Shown: positions 62,101 to 64,000 of the stretch, piece after piece
Position numbering within the stretch: the stretch's first letter is position 1
Layout: each line of letters begins with the position of its first letter
Origin: Asterias amurensis
Lineage: Eukaryota; Echinodermata; Asteroidea; Forcipulatida; Asteriidae
Reading direction: 5' to 3'
Length of the DNA: 64,000 bases
Assembly (NCBI RefSeq): GCF_032118995.1
Contig: NC_092665.1
Location: 11,140,512-11,204,511, forward strand
Made by a program: the position numbers and the translations under genes
The notes under the pieces: generated by a model
What the model saw: only the letters and a program-made list of their open reading frames with translations
Database searches by the model: none
Told to the model about the DNA's origin: nothing

Positions 62101-64000
62101 TGCCCTTTGTGATTTTTTTCATTTTGGGGCTCAAATTAGATAAAATGCTGGACTAACCCCTTGTGATTTTTTTCATGTTTTGGTCTCAAATTGGATAAAA
62201 ATGCTGGACTTATAGCTTGTGATGTGGTTTTTTGTGTTTTTTTTGCTCAAGTTGTATAAAAATGTTGGACTGACCATTTGTGATTTTTTTCATTCTTGGG
62301 CTCAAATTGGATAAAAATGCTGGACTTACCCCTTGTGATTTCTTTTCATTTTGGGGCTCAAATTGGAAAAGCTGGACTTACCCCTTGTGGGTTTTTTTAA
62401 TTTGAGGGTTTGGTTTTTTTAATTTGGGGGCTCAAATTAAATAAAATGCTAGACTTACCCCTTGTGATTTTTTTCAGTTTGGGGCTCAAATTAGATAAAA
62501 ATGCTGGAATTACCCCTTGTGATTTTTTCATTTTTTGGTCTCAAATTAAATAAAAATGCTGGACTTACCCCTTGTGATTTTTTTTCAATTTGGGGCTCAA
62601 ATTGGATAAAAATGCTGTACTTACCCCCTTGTGATTTTTTTTCTATTTGGGGGTCAAATTGGATAAAAATGCTGGACTTACCCCTTGTTAATTTTTTTTC
62701 ATTTTGGGGCTTAAATTAGATAAAATGCTGGACTGACCCCTTGTGATTTCTTTTCATTTTGGGGCTCAAATTAGATAAAATGCTGGACTTACCCCTTGTG
62801 ATTTTTTTCATTTTGGGGCTCAAATTAGATAAAATGCTGGACTTACCCCTTGTGATTTTTTTATATTTTTGGGTCTCAAATTTGATAAAAATGCTGGACT
62901 TACCCCTTGTGATTTTTTCATTTTGGAGCTCAAATTGGATAAAAATGCTGGACTTACCCCTTGTGATTTTTTTATTTTGGGGCTCAAATTGGATAAAAAT
63001 GCTGGGCTTACCCCTTGTGATTTTTTCACTTTTTGGTCTCAAATTGGATAAAAAGCTGGACTTACCCCTTGTGTTTTTTTTATATTGGGGGCTCAAATAA
63101 TAAAATGCTGGACTTACCCCTTGCGATTTTTTTCAGTTTAGGGCTCAAATTAGATAAAAATGCTGGACTTAACCCTTGTGATTTTTTTTCATTTTGGGTC
63201 TCAAATTAGATAAAAATGCTGGATTACCCCTTGTGATTTTTTCATTTTTTGGTCTCAAATTTGATAAAAAAGCTGGACTTACCCCTTGTGATTTTTTTCA
63301 TTTTGGGGCTCAAACAATAAAAATGCTGGACTTACCCCTTGTGATTTTTTCATTTTTTGGTCTCAAATTTGATAAAAATGCTGGACTTACCCCTTGTAAT
63401 TTTATTCAATGGGGCTCAAATTAGATAAAATGCTTGACTTACCCCTTGTGATTTTGTTCATTATGGGGCTCAAATTAGATAAAAATGCTGGAATTACCCC
63501 TTGTGATTTTTTTCATTTTGGGGCTCAAATTAGATAAAATGCTGGACTTACCCCTTGTGATTTTTTTCATTTTGGGGCTTAAATTGGATCAAAATGCTGG
63601 ACTTACCCCTTGTGATTTTTTCTATTTGGGGGTCAAATTGGATAAAAATGCTGGACTTACCCCTTGTTAAATTTTTTTTCATTTTGGGGCTTAAATTAGA
63701 TAAAATGCTGGACTGACCCCTTGTGATTTATTTTTATTTTTGGTCTCAAATTGGATAAAAATGTTGGACTTACCCCTTGTGATTTTTTCATTTTTGGTCT
63801 TAAATTTGATAAAAATGCTGGACCTACCCCTTTTGATTGTTTCATTTTGGGGCTCAAATTGGATAAAAATGCTGGACTTATACCACTTGTGATTTTTTTT
63901 CATTTTTGGGCTCAAATTGGATCAAAAATGCTGGACTTACCCCTTGTGATTTTTTCATTTTTTGGTCTCAATTTGGATAAAAATGCTGGACTTACCCCTT
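59186..64000. repeat. 54-bp satellite array, continues past the window
   Basis: About 85-90 tandem units of the type GATAAAAATGCTGGACTTAC, CCCTTGTGATTTTTTCATTT, TGGGGCTCAAATTG. Unit variants differ by small indels in the T-run and in GGGGCTC/TTGGTCTC. The plus strand is T-rich. Frames with an 18-residue period (KLDKNAGLTPCDFFILGL) are by-products of the 54-bp unit and not genes. Confidence 0.95.
59706..61721. repeat. Higher-order duplication (2 x ~1008 bp) inside the satellite
   Basis: The same series of unit variants, including a shortened unit (AATTGGAAAAGCTGGACTTA) and a GAGGGTTTGGTTTTTTTAAT unit, occurs at 59901 and again at 60909, an exact 1008-bp step. The two copies look nearly identical. 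Parts recur at 62361-62745 and at about 63660-63820. Confidence 0.85.

Noticed and set aside
59605-63915. Many open frames with an 18-residue period (KNAGLTPCDFF / KITRGKSSIFIQFE)
   Set aside because: They are translations of the 54-bp satellite in different frames and strands. 54 is a multiple of 3, so frames stay open by chance.
59186-64000. CRISPR-like regular repeat array
   Set aside because: No unique spacers; the repeats are contiguous satellite units in an animal genome.

Overview
The window is animal genomic DNA, most likely from an echinoderm and probably a sea star. The reasons are split genes with GT-AG introns, about 40% GC or less, metazoan domain sets (death domains, trypsin-like protease, RUN and Rubicon-homology domains), and a dense load of short inverted-repeat elements. 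The commonest of these opens with TTAAAGGCAGTGGACACTAT and matches what I recall of asteroid genomes. The species cannot be fixed by eye.

Five host genes are supported. (1) Minus strand, 90-3550: a five-exon gene in which every exon phase agrees, giving about 406 aa with a basic N-terminus, a ubiquitin-like domain ending in GG, and two death domains. (2) Minus strand, 8121-14703: a secreted trypsin-like S1 serine protease of 262 aa in five exons with the full catalytic triad and a TATA box. (3) Minus strand, 18663-19481: a sulfotransferase-fold P-loop protein of 272 aa in one coding exon. (4) Plus strand, 25642-47395: a fifteen-exon gene with an N-terminal RUN domain and a C-terminal zinc-binding Rubicon-homology domain, closest by eye to PLEKHM1 but without visible PH domains. 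(5) Minus strand, 52030-53514: a 494-aa coiled-coil and Ser/Pro-rich protein that I do not recognise. The five look functionally unrelated: a signalling adaptor, a secreted protease, a sulfotransferase relative, an endolysosome/autophagy adaptor and a coiled-coil protein.

Nearly everything else is mobile DNA. At least four families of roughly 350-390 bp foldback elements begin TTAAAG and end CTTTAA. They nest in each other at TTAA sites, which points to one TTAA-targeting (piggyBac-type) machinery. There are also many one-off foldbacks, two of them elaborate palindromes of 0.75-0.95 kb built from inverted arrays of tandem repeats. tRNA-derived SINEs, 5'-truncated LINE pieces, a candidate solo LTR and a THAP-bearing DNA-transposon remnant are present too. 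Several elements lie within 10-50 nt of splice sites of the RUN/RH gene, and one abuts the stop codon of the sulfotransferase-like gene.

From about 59190 to the right edge the window is a 54-bp satellite with a recent higher-order duplication of about 1008 bp.

The points most worth following up are the ubiquitin-like plus double death-domain gene, the alternative splice donor that makes or breaks a possible LC3-interacting motif, the triplicated exon end with three donor sites, the SINEs parked just upstream of three splice acceptors, and the layered palindrome at 21.7-22.6 kb.
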